The notes under the pieces: model-generated
What the model saw: only the letters and a program-made list of their open reading frames with translations
Told to the model about the DNA's origin: nothing
Databases searched by the model: none
Made by a program: the position numbers and the translations under genes
Shown: positions 1-6,248 of the stretch, in pieces
Position numbering within the stretch: position 1 is the stretch's first letter
Layout: every line of letters begins with the position of its first letter
Source of the DNA: JAUWOY01 sp034431315
GTDB lineage: Bacteria > Chloroflexota > Anaerolineae > VGOG01
Reading direction: 5' to 3'
Assembly: GCA_034431315.1 (NCBI GenBank)
Contig: DAOUDK010000131.1
Location: 1 to 7,296, forward strand
DNA length: 7,296 nucleotides

Positions 1-1
1 T

Positions 2-85
2 CCATTGACCTTCGTTGGGCTCCACCACATCGACGGGGCGACGTCAGCAGCAGGGTTTATGAATGCCACATTGGCCTCGCCCTGA
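2..85 (+). CDS. possible 3' end of an upstream gene (partial)
   Basis: From the left edge one frame reads as a plausible protein C-terminus (ending ...GFMNATLASP) and stops at TGA 83-85. Its third codon positions are richer in G/C than those of the competing frame, which runs into the HEAT gene without a stop. If real, it is the tail of a gene 23 bases upstream of the HEAT gene and part of the same transcription unit. Only about 27 codons are visible and I recognise no family, so this rests on codon pattern and spacing alone. The alternative is that the HEAT gene itself begins left of the window. Confidence 0.3.
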   Translation, partial: PLTFVGLHHIDGATSAAGFMNATLASP

Positions 86-108
86 TAACCCTTTCAACAA
101 AGTGCGGA

Positions 109-822
109 ATGCAAGTCCAAGAGGCACTTGGAGACCCACATCCAGGTGTCCGAAGGACAGCGGCTTTGGCGCTTGGCCAACTTCTAACTGTGCATTTCAG
201 CGAGGCACTGGAGAGCACACTGGCGGACGCTGATGTGAAGGTGCGCGCTGCTGCGGCTAAGTCATTGGGAAAGGTCGGCCGACGTGAGGCTTGTGATATG
301 CTCCAGAAAATGGCCAACAGAGATCTCGATCACCGAAATCGCAAGATCGCTCGTCAAGCTATAGAAGAGATCCAAAGGCGTACTGCCAGCCCAACAGAGA
401 AGAAACGTCAAGAAAAAGTCGACTTGATCGGGACGTTGCTAGATCCACTGCGCTCTCGGGAAGTGCAACAGCGCGCCAAGGCCAGGCTCATGCGAATCGC
501 GGACGAGTCCCTGATTCCTGACTTGGATAGCGCACTGAAAGATAGCAGAGAGGATCAAGCCCGCGTGGACATTCTGGACGTCCTGGTGGCGATACCTCCT
601 TGTGACCAACTTCAGACCACCCTACTCGGGTATCTTCACCACGCATTATCCTCTGTGCATCGCGGGGTGATTGTGGCCCTGGGGAATGTCGGCGATAAGA
701 AAGCCATCTTCTATCTAAACGAGGTCGCTCGCGAGGGAGATCAACCTGAACACTGGCTCACTCCAGAGGACTCGCGACTTGCCCGTGAGGCCATCCGAAA
801 GATCCAGGAGCGAACAGGGTGA
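109..822 (+). CDS. HEAT-repeat protein (PBS-lyase-like HEAT repeats)
   Basis: A 237-residue protein built of HEAT repeats, an alpha-solenoid fold used for protein-protein or protein-nucleic-acid docking; no catalytic motif is visible. Repeat signatures of the type D-x-x-x-x-VR-x-x-A-x-x-ALG occur near residues 9-25 (DPHPGVRRTAALALGQL) and 41-57 (DADVKVRAAAAKSLGKV). A charged linker around 88-105 separates these from more divergent helical repeats up to the C-terminus, which ends in an AIRKIQER helix. There is no signal peptide or membrane segment, so it should be cytoplasmic. The start is uncertain: ATG 109 has only a weak Shine-Dalgarno, and the same frame is open to the left edge, so the gene could begin upstream. 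The stop overlaps the next start as GTGA, implying translational coupling to the RecQ fusion, which carries similar HEAT repeats itself. I infer a scaffold or adaptor role for that helicase. Confidence 0.8.
   Translation: MQVQEALGDPHPGVRRTAALALGQLLTVHFSEALESTLADADVKVRAAAAKSLGKVGRREACDMLQKMANRDLDHRNRKIARQAIEEIQRRTASPTEKKRQEKVDLIGTLLDPLRSREVQQRAKARLMRIADESLIPDLDSALKDSREDQARVDILDVLVAIPPCDQLQTTLLGYLHHALSSVHRGVIVALGNVGDKKAIFYLNEVAREGDQPEHWLTPEDSRLAREAIRKIQERTG
806..810 (+). promoter_or_regulatory. Shine-Dalgarno for the RecQ fusion gene
   Basis: AGGAG lies 8 bases before GTG 819, inside the end of the HEAT gene. It supports the unusual GTG start that overlaps the HEAT stop codon, and so coupled translation of the two proteins. 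Confidence 0.7.
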
Positions 823-3800
823 GCAAGTTCATTTCTCAGAATCTCGACGAACTCGATAGGACGGCCCGCCAGGCATTCAGTGAGGGTAGATATCAGCGGA
901 GCATTGTAGTATGCAAGGAAATCCTTCGCAGAACTCCGAACATCTACGACTATGGTGCGCTTCGAGTGTTAGCGGAATGCTACACAGCAATTGGAGATAG
1001 GGATTCCGCCATAGAAGCCCTTGAACAAACCCTAGAACAGACTCCAGGGAACCTGACTGTGCTACGGAAACTGGAGGCGTTGAGCCAGAGTGATTCAACT
1101 GGGGCCCGTGCAATAGGCGCATCTCACGTGGTTGGACGTCGTGGGGAAAAACCAATAAGTGCCAACATCACTGCAACTCTGAATTCCCGCTTTGGACTGG
1201 CGACTTTTCGGACGGGACAGGCGGAAGCCATCCAAAACCTCCTGACTGGCCAGCACACCCTGGTCGTTATGCCGACTGGAGCCGGCAAGTCGCTCATTTA
1301 CCAGTTAGCAGCGCTCCATCGCCCGGGCCTGACCATGATCATTTCGCCCCTTATCGCCTTGATGCAAGACCAGGTAGCCAGCCTAACCAGTCGTGGTATC
1401 CCCGCCACGTACATCAACAGCACCTTGCGTGCAAGCGAGCAAAACCATCGGTTGAGGGCGATGGCAGCCGGTGATTTCCAGTTGGTCTATGTTGCCCCGG
1501 AACGCCTGCGCAGCGTCCCGTTCCAGAAGGTGCTGCGCCAAGTCAAAGTAGGTCTGCTGGCCGTGGATGAAGCGCACTGCATTTCACAGTGGGGACATGA
1601 TTTCCGGCCCGCCTACCGGCACATCGCTGAAGCCAGACCAATGATGGGTAATCCGGTAACCGTTGCCCTCACGGCAACGGCCACACCAAAGGTTCAAGAC
1701 GACATCGTGCAGGCATTGGGCTTGACCTCGGTGCAACGCATTGTCACTGGTTTCAATCGCCCCAATCTGACTTTTGCTGTATGCCACACGGCCGACCCCA
1801 CTGCCAAACTAGGCGCTCTACGCGATTTGCTGACCAATTGGACGGATGGTGCGGCCATTGTCTACGTGGGGACCCGGCGTGATGCCGAAGAAGTGGCCGA
1901 GTTCCTCCGTGACGTGGTCAACCTGGAAGCAGCCTACTACCATGCCGGGTTGGATGCAGACAGCCGTCACCGTCTTCAGGAAGCATTTCTCGACGGCCGC
2001 CAGCCGGTCATAGTTGCCACCAATGCTTTTGGCATGGGAATTGACCGCGCTGATGTGCGCTTGGTGGTGCACTACGCCATGCCCGGCACCCCGGAAGCGT
2101 ATTATCAGGAAGCAGGACGAGCGGGTCGAGATGGCGACCCAGCCCAGGCCGTGTTGCTCTATGCGCCACAAGATCGGGCCTTGCAGGAGTGGTTTATCCA
2201 GACCAGCACGCCTACGCGCAGAGAACTCCAGGCACTTTACAACAGCATAGGGGATGCCGACGGAGTTGATGTTTGGACGACGGTCAATGAGCTTTCACTT
2301 AGCAGCCACCTCCGGTCAGTGAAGATAAGGGTGGGTCTGGCGCAACTGGAAGCGGCCGGGGCCCTGGCACGGCTGGGCGACAAAGGGATGCGTATGCTGT
2401 TGCGTCGGGGTAGATGGGATGAGGCGACAATTGACGCGGCCCTCGCCAACTCCGAGCGATACTGCCGCCATCGCCAGGCACAACTGGCGCAGGTGATCGC
2501 CTACGCTGAGAGCAAAACCTGTCGCCGTCGGATCTTGCTGTCCCACTTTGGCGACAAGGGGCCGGCCGAAGCCATACGCTGCTGTGACAATTGCCTGGCG
2601 ACCGTGCCTGAACCTGTGGCAACAACGGAAACGTGCCGAACTGACGAACTCACAGACATTCACCAACTCATCTTGGCTTGCGTCAAGTCGCTTCCTGGTC
2701 AGTTGGCCCGCAGCGGTGTGGCCAAGCTACTTGTGGGATCGTCAGCAAGACAGATAACGCGCTTCAAAACGCATCCTTGCTACGGTCAGTTAGCCAATCA
2801 CACACGTAAAGCCATCACTCGTGAAGTAGATGATCTGATTGAGCGAGGGTACCTGACCTTAGATGGGCGCAAAGTCACGGTAGGGTCGAAAGGCATTGCC
2901 TCGCTCGCACCTGTGCCAGTGACTACCAAACAGGCAAGAAAGGTTGGTCCTAAGCAATCGGCTACAGACCGGACCCGACGCGTCTTTGAGTTGGGTGAAG
3001 CGGGTTCTCCATCTGCCGTGCCGGAGTTAAGCGCTGCCCTGAAAGACCCCAACGGGAATGTCCGTCGCCTAGCGGCTTCAGCGTTGGGGAAAATTGGCGA
3101 TTCCCGTGCTGTTACACCCCTTCTGGCCTTGTTAGAGCAAGAGCAGAAACCGCAGGTACGCCAATATGCGGTCAAAGCCCTGGGCAAAATCCGGGATCCG
3201 CGCGCTCAACCCATGTTGCAGGAGATTGCCGCCAGTGAAAACGAACGATACTATACAAGAGATTCCGCCCGCGCCGCATTGAGGAAACTCAAACCTGTGC
3301 CCCAAGGAACCCCGCCCGCTGAAGACAGAATCACTGCTTTTCTGGCCCGGCCACATCCACGGACGCTGGTTGGTTCCTGGGATGCTGGTTGGGCGCTCGA
3401 TTTCCATAGCCGTTTCACTGGGGCCGATTGGAGTCGCAGCCAGATTGGTGAGTTGGCTTTTCGCCTCAAATACCGGCAAGATAAGACCGTTCTGCCAGCC
3501 CTGGTGGAGCATCTCCTGGTCCTTTGCGCCGCCCATCCTGTGTTGACCAACATAGATGCACTTGTACCGGTTCCTCCTTCAAAACCACGCGCCTTTGACC
3601 CAGTGAAGACATTGGCTGACGCGCTAGGAACCCGGCTGGATCAACCTGTTTGGCCCGTTCTTGCCAAAACTCGCACCACCGCGCCCCAGAAGGAGCTGCG
3701 CACCCTTGTCCAGAAACAGGCCAACGTGGCCGGAGCCTTTGCTCTACAGGGGCAGGTGCGTAGCAAACGGCTACTTGTTTTGGACGACCTGTATGACTCT

Positions 3801-3899
3801 GGAGCAACTTTAGAAGAAGCGACCCGGGTCCTGCGCCGGGGAGGCGCCGTGCGGGTGTACGTTCTTACCTTGACACGTACCATACATGCAGATGCATAG
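819..3899 (+). CDS. TPR - RecQ helicase - HEAT - ComF-like phosphoribosyltransferase fusion
   Basis: One uninterrupted 1026-residue frame with four modules. Residues 8-95 are TPR-like helical pairs. Residues about 115-600 are a RecQ-family 3'-5' DNA helicase: motif 0 FRTGQ (Q134), Walker A MPTGAGKS (K157), DEAH 250-253 followed by the RecQ aromatic-rich loop SQWGHDFRP, motif III TATAT from T285, motif V NAFGMGIDR from N402, and motif VI QEAGRAGRDG 430-439. The zinc subdomain has C568 and CCDNC 588-592; a winged-helix-like segment follows at about 605-700, and there is no HRDC domain. Residues about 715-826 are HEAT repeats. Residues about 850-1020 resemble ComF: LKYRQDK, VPVPPSKPRAF, QANVAGAF and the PRPP loop LDDLYDSGAT (D989-T997), but without ComF's N-terminal zinc finger. 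The helicase should unwind DNA using ATP; the PRTase substrate is unknown. GTG start with a good Shine-Dalgarno. Coupled to the HEAT gene before it and dprA after it. Helicase call very sure, PRTase call sure, joint function inferred. Confidence 0.93.
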   Translation: MSKFISQNLDELDRTARQAFSEGRYQRSIVVCKEILRRTPNIYDYGALRVLAECYTAIGDRDSAIEALEQTLEQTPGNLTVLRKLEALSQSDSTGARAIGASHVVGRRGEKPISANITATLNSRFGLATFRTGQAEAIQNLLTGQHTLVVMPTGAGKSLIYQLAALHRPGLTMIISPLIALMQDQVASLTSRGIPATYINSTLRASEQNHRLRAMAAGDFQLVYVAPERLRSVPFQKVLRQVKVGLLAVDEAHCISQWGHDFRPAYRHIAEARPMMGNPVTVALTATATPKVQDDIVQALGLTSVQRIVTGFNRPNLTFAVCHTADPTAKLGALRDLLTNWTDGAAIVYVGTRRDAEEVAEFLRDVVNLEAAYYHAGLDADSRHRLQEAFLDGRQPVIVATNAFGMGIDRADVRLVVHYAMPGTPEAYYQEAGRAGRDGDPAQAVLLYAPQDRALQEWFIQTSTPTRRELQALYNSIGDADGVDVWTTVNELSLSSHLRSVKIRVGLAQLEAAGALARLGDKGMRMLLRRGRWDEATIDAALANSERYCRHRQAQLAQVIAYAESKTCRRRILLSHFGDKGPAEAIRCCDNCLATVPEPVATTETCRTDELTDIHQLILACVKSLPGQLARSGVAKLLVGSSARQITRFKTHPCYGQLANHTRKAITREVDDLIERGYLTLDGRKVTVGSKGIASLAPVPVTTKQARKVGPKQSATDRTRRVFELGEAGSPSAVPELSAALKDPNGNVRRLAASALGKIGDSRAVTPLLALLEQEQKPQVRQYAVKALGKIRDPRAQPMLQEIAASENERYYTRDSARAALRKLKPVPQGTPPAEDRITAFLARPHPRTLVGSWDAGWALDFHSRFTGADWSRSQIGELAFRLKYRQDKTVLPALVEHLLVLCAAHPVLTNIDALVPVPPSKPRAFDPVKTLADALGTRLDQPVWPVLAKTRTTAPQKELRTLVQKQANVAGAFALQGQVRSKRLLVLDDLYDSGATLEEATRVLRRGGAVRVYVLTLTRTIHADA

Positions 3900-3902
3900 G
3901 AG
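3898..3902 (+). promoter_or_regulatory. Shine-Dalgarno for dprA
   Basis: AGGAG overlaps the TAG stop of the RecQ fusion and sits 6 bases before ATG 3909. No promoter is evident in the short gap, so dprA is most likely translated from the same message as the fusion. Confidence 0.7.
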
Positions 3903-3908
3903 TGCACA

Positions 3909-4811
3909 ATGAGCAAAGTTCACTGGCTCGCTCTTAGTACGTTGCGAGGCATTGGCGGCGTGACTATCAGAAAGCTAATTGAGCGATTCGGGAACGTCGA
4001 GGCAATCTTTGATGCCCCAGACGCAGACTTATTACGTGTGCCACGGATAACGACCGATATCGTGGCCCGTCTGCGTGCCATTTCACTATACGACCTGGAA
4101 GCTGAACTAACCAGCTTGGCCGACGAGGGTTTACAGGTGATAACCTGGAATGATGCCATTTATCCACCGAATCTGAAGCAGGTGCACAATGCGCCGCCGT
4201 TGCTCTTCATGCGCGGGGAGTTGCAGGAACGCGATACGCAAGCGGTGGCGATCGTAGGAACACGCCAGCCAACACCCCAGGCGGCCCAGTTGGCTGAGAT
4301 GCTTGGTCGAGAGCTAGCCGCTCGCGGATTGACCATTGTCAGTGGATTGGCAGTGGGCATAGACACGGCCGCTCATCGTGGGGCGTTGCAGGCAGAGAAC
4401 GGCCGTACCCTGGCTGTGCTTGGCTCTGGGTTGCGGGCCATCCACCCCCGCCAGAACATTTCCTTGGCCGAAGAAATCGTCCAACATGGTGCGCTTTTCT
4501 CTGAACTCGCTCCCAACACGCGTGCGCGTGGGGCCAACCTGATGGCCCGTGACCGCATTGTCAGTGGCTTAAGCCTGGCGGTGATTGTGGTTGAAGCGCA
4601 AGAGAAAAGTGGCAGCCTGGATACGGCGAATAAGGCGCGCTGCCAGGGACGCCTGCTCTTTGCAGTGCCGGATAGCCCAGGTACAGATGCCCTGTTAGCC
4701 CATGGCGTTGAAGCCCTTCAACCGCAAGCGATTGATTGTGATCAGTTGAGCCGGCGTATCAACAAATACACCCTTGGCAACAGCCAAATACAACAGCCAA
4801 GCCTTTGGTAG
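3909..4811 (+). CDS. dprA: DNA-processing protein DprA/Smf family
   Basis: A 300-residue DprA-family protein. Classical DprA binds incoming single-stranded DNA in the cytoplasm and loads RecA during transformation; divergent members act in anti-phage systems. Residues 1-65 form the N-terminal helix-hairpin-helix-like domain (LRGIGGVTIRKLIERFG). The Rossmann/SLOG domain shows AIVGTRQPT (G117-R119), VSGLAVGIDTAAH (144-156), LGSGLRAIHPRQN, VVEAQEKSGSLDTA and FAVPDSPGTDALL. Oddities: the usual F-x-x-RNR motif reads LMARDRIVSG (Asn to Asp at 215), and there is no room for the C-terminal winged helix that many DprA proteins carry. The last codons lie in a 13-bp tandem duplication that may have altered the C-terminus. 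It follows a PRTase-RecQ fusion by 9 bases with its own Shine-Dalgarno. Whether it is the genome's housekeeping DprA or a system-specific paralogue cannot be told from this window; the substitution and context favour the latter. Confidence 0.93.
   Translation: MSKVHWLALSTLRGIGGVTIRKLIERFGNVEAIFDAPDADLLRVPRITTDIVARLRAISLYDLEAELTSLADEGLQVITWNDAIYPPNLKQVHNAPPLLFMRGELQERDTQAVAIVGTRQPTPQAAQLAEMLGRELAARGLTIVSGLAVGIDTAAHRGALQAENGRTLAVLGSGLRAIHPRQNISLAEEIVQHGALFSELAPNTRARGANLMARDRIVSGLSLAVIVVEAQEKSGSLDTANKARCQGRLLFAVPDSPGTDALLAHGVEALQPQAIDCDQLSRRINKYTLGNSQIQQPSLW
4778..4803 (+). repeat. 13-bp-period tandem duplication at the 3' end of dprA
   Basis: CAACAGCCAA occurs at 4778-4787 and again at 4791-4800, separated by ATA. 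The 13-base period is not a multiple of three, so the two copies are read in different frames and the duplication changes the protein end. Read without it, the frame would run GNSQAFGREGG and stop a little further on. Confidence 0.6.
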
Positions 4812-5034
4812 AGAAGGGGGCTGAAGAAAACGGGCCTGATACCCTTTGTCGAACCCTTTCCCGAGCAGGCGATGGCCGAGACCCGCACTATGACCACGCG
4901 AGGCCATCCGGGACCTGGAGGACTTGCATCGTGTCGTCCCCGACCAGCCGCAGGCCCGCGCGATGCGGGACTTGCTATAGAAGCATCTTCAGGAGACTGA
5001 ACATGGTCAATCTGGCTTGGGAATGAGACGATGA
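4812..5034 (+). pseudogene. decayed coding remnant upstream of the methyltransferase-like gene
   Basis: The 219-base gap has no intact gene but reads as broken coding sequence. One frame gives LIPFVEPFPEQAMAETRTMT up to about 4898. After a shift of one frame near 4899 it continues as EAIRDLEDLHRVVPDQPQAR from 4900 onward, then MRDLL, hits TAG at 4978-4980, and continues KHLQETEHGQSGLGMRR to TGA 5032-5034. That terminal TGA overlaps ATG 5031 as ATGA, a typical sign of two adjacent coupled genes. The codons are GC-rich at third positions, like the genes to the right and unlike the cassette to the left. I do not recognise the family. The 73-codon frame at 4805-5026 over the same bases has no Shine-Dalgarno and an unnatural Arg/Cys-rich translation, so I do not call it a gene. 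Confidence 0.45.
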
Positions 5035-5690
5035 AGACGGTGATGCGTCGTTTGGAAGCCGGGACCGAGGAGAACCGGGTTCAGTTTCGGGAGGGGTTCG
5101 ATGCCTTCGCCGCCCGTCACGGGCTGACCGATTGGGAGGGCTGGTTCAGCCCCTACGATCAGGAGACGTACGACCTCGTCTTGCAAAACATCGGCCCAGA
5201 CGATGTAGTTATCGAGATTGGCGCTGGCGACCTGCGCCTGGCCTTGCAGTTGGCGGAGCGAGCCCGAAGGGTTTACGCCGTGGAGGTCAATCCTCTCCTG
5301 GTCGGCGCTGCCCTGCAGGCTATCGGCTTGGCCCTACCACGCAATCTGCTGGTCATCTGCGCCAACGCTTTGGACATCCCTTTCCCCGCCGGCATAACTG
5401 TGGCTGTGCTTCTCATGCGCCACTGCCAGCACTTTGGACGATACGTGGACAAGTTGCGGGCCGCTGGCTGCCAGAGGCTGCTGACCAATGCCCGTTGGAA
5501 GAGTGGGGTGGAGAGCATTGATCTCGCCCACCCTGACGTCCCCTTCGGGGAGGTGAGCGAGGGGTGGTACGCCTGCTGCTGCGGGGCGGTGGGTTACGTG
5601 GGTCGGGGCGAGCGGTCGGATAGCCCGCCCGTGGAGGTAATTGACTGCCCCGCCTGCCGTCACGTTTCACGTTTGACGTTTCACGTATGA
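5031..5690 (+). CDS. SAM-dependent methyltransferase-like protein with Cys-rich tail
   Basis: A 219-residue protein with a Rossmann methyltransferase core. Motif I is VVIEIGAGD (residues 59-67) and the second acidic strand is VYAVEVNP (E85), resembling the start of KsgA-type and related methyltransferases. A clear catalytic motif such as NPPY or DPPY is missing, so the substrate, and even catalysis, is uncertain. The C-terminal part holds CCCG (C182-C184) and CPAC (C206, C209), spaced like a small zinc ribbon. The last nine residues (211-219) are encoded by a heptamer DNA repeat and are probably not native. ATG 5031 forms an ATGA overlap with the remnant frame upstream; its own Shine-Dalgarno is weak, as expected for a coupled start. 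Only 21 bases separate it from the PfpI gene, suggesting one operon. Function unknown; gene call fairly sure. Confidence 0.8.
   Translation: MKTVMRRLEAGTEENRVQFREGFDAFAARHGLTDWEGWFSPYDQETYDLVLQNIGPDDVVIEIGAGDLRLALQLAERARRVYAVEVNPLLVGAALQAIGLALPRNLLVICANALDIPFPAGITVAVLLMRHCQHFGRYVDKLRAAGCQRLLTNARWKSGVESIDLAHPDVPFGEVSEGWYACCCGAVGYVGRGERSDSPPVEVIDCPACRHVSRLTFHV
5661..5688 (+). repeat. four-unit heptamer tandem repeat (CACGTTT type)
   Basis: Four consecutive 7-mers: CACGTTT, CACGTTT, GACGTTT, CACGTAT. The array covers the last codons of the methyltransferase-like gene and stops just before its TGA at 5688-5690. It looks like an intergenic short repeat that has grown into, or replaced, the native gene end. 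Similar CGTTTCA runs are, from memory, common between genes in some Chloroflexota. Confidence 0.75.
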
Positions 5691-5698
5691 TGAATGAA

Positions 5699-5703
5699 AG
5701 GAG
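5699..5703 (+). promoter_or_regulatory. Shine-Dalgarno fixing the PfpI-family start at 5712
   Basis: AGGAG is 8 bases before ATG 5712. The in-frame ATG at 5694 lies upstream of this site and has no Shine-Dalgarno of its own, so 5712 is the better start. Confidence 0.7.
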
Positions 5704-5711
5704 TTGACAGA

Positions 5712-6239
5712 ATGAGATTGAAAGACAAGAAGGTGGCTATTCTGGTGGAAGACGGCTTCGAGAACCTGGAGTTCTGGGTTCCTCTGATGCGCTTGCAGGA
5801 GGAGGGAGCTGAGGTGACAGTGGTGGGGACGGGCCGCCAGCCCAGGTTCATTGGCAAGCATTGCCTGGAGGCTACCCCTGACGTAACCGCTGACGAGGTC
5901 AGTCCGCGGGACTTCGACGCCCTGGTCGTTCCTGGCGGGTGGGCGCCAGATAAGCTGCGCCGTTTCGACTCGGTGCTCGAGCTGGTGCGGGGGATGCACG
6001 AGCGAGGCAAGATCATCGGCATCATCTGTCACGGTGGCCTGGTGCCCATCTCGGCTGGCATCGTCAGGGGGCGCAGGGCGACGGGTTCCATGGGCATCAA
6101 AGATGACTTGATCAACGCCGGAGCAGAGTGGGTGGGCGATGAGGCGGCCTTCAGGGATGGCAATCTGGTTTGGGGCCGGGTGGTGGCGGACATCCCCGCC
6201 TTCTGCCGCGAGTTGGTGGCGGCCATCGAAACGGGCTAG
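5712..6239 (+). CDS. DJ-1/PfpI-family protein (type 1 glutamine amidotransferase-like)
   Basis: A 175-residue single-domain protein of the DJ-1/PfpI superfamily, of normal length for the PfpI/YhbO branch. Members act as cytoplasmic stress proteins with glyoxalase/deglycase-type or peptidase activities; the exact reaction is debated. The nucleophile elbow IICHGG gives C106 followed by H107, and the conserved Glu is E17 in VEDGFENLEF, as in PfpI. Other family features are VVPGGWAPDKLR and the GRRATGSMGIKDDLINAGAEW segment near the C-terminus. The start at 5712 is chosen for its Shine-Dalgarno; an in-frame ATG at 5694 would add six residues. The gene lies 9 bases before dhaM. Dihydroxyacetone metabolism yields methylglyoxal, so a detoxifying or repair role beside dhaM is reasonable but inferred. 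Confidence 0.92.
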   Translation: MRLKDKKVAILVEDGFENLEFWVPLMRLQEEGAEVTVVGTGRQPRFIGKHCLEATPDVTADEVSPRDFDALVVPGGWAPDKLRRFDSVLELVRGMHERGKIIGIICHGGLVPISAGIVRGRRATGSMGIKDDLINAGAEWVGDEAAFRDGNLVWGRVVADIPAFCRELVAAIETG

Positions 6240-6246
6240 GAGGGGG
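6238..6246 (+). promoter_or_regulatory. Shine-Dalgarno for dhaM
   Basis: AGGAGGGGG overlaps the TAG stop of the PfpI-family gene and precedes GTG 6249. It supports the GTG start and translation of both genes from one message. Confidence 0.7.
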
Positions 6247-6248
6247 CT

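Noticed and set aside
1660..1680. Perfect hairpin CCGTTGCC-CTCAC-GGCAACGG
   Set aside because: It lies inside RecQ motif III (VALTATA), with no T-run and no regulatory context; the coding constraint explains it well enough.
3822..3831. 10-bp palindrome GACCCGGGTC near the end of the RecQ fusion
   Set aside because: It is within conserved PRTase coding sequence, GC-rich and isolated; likely chance.
4805..5026. 73-codon + frame between dprA and the methyltransferase-like gene
   Set aside because: It starts inside the dprA end without a Shine-Dalgarno, and its Arg/Cys/Ser-rich translation looks like an out-of-frame reading of the remnant.
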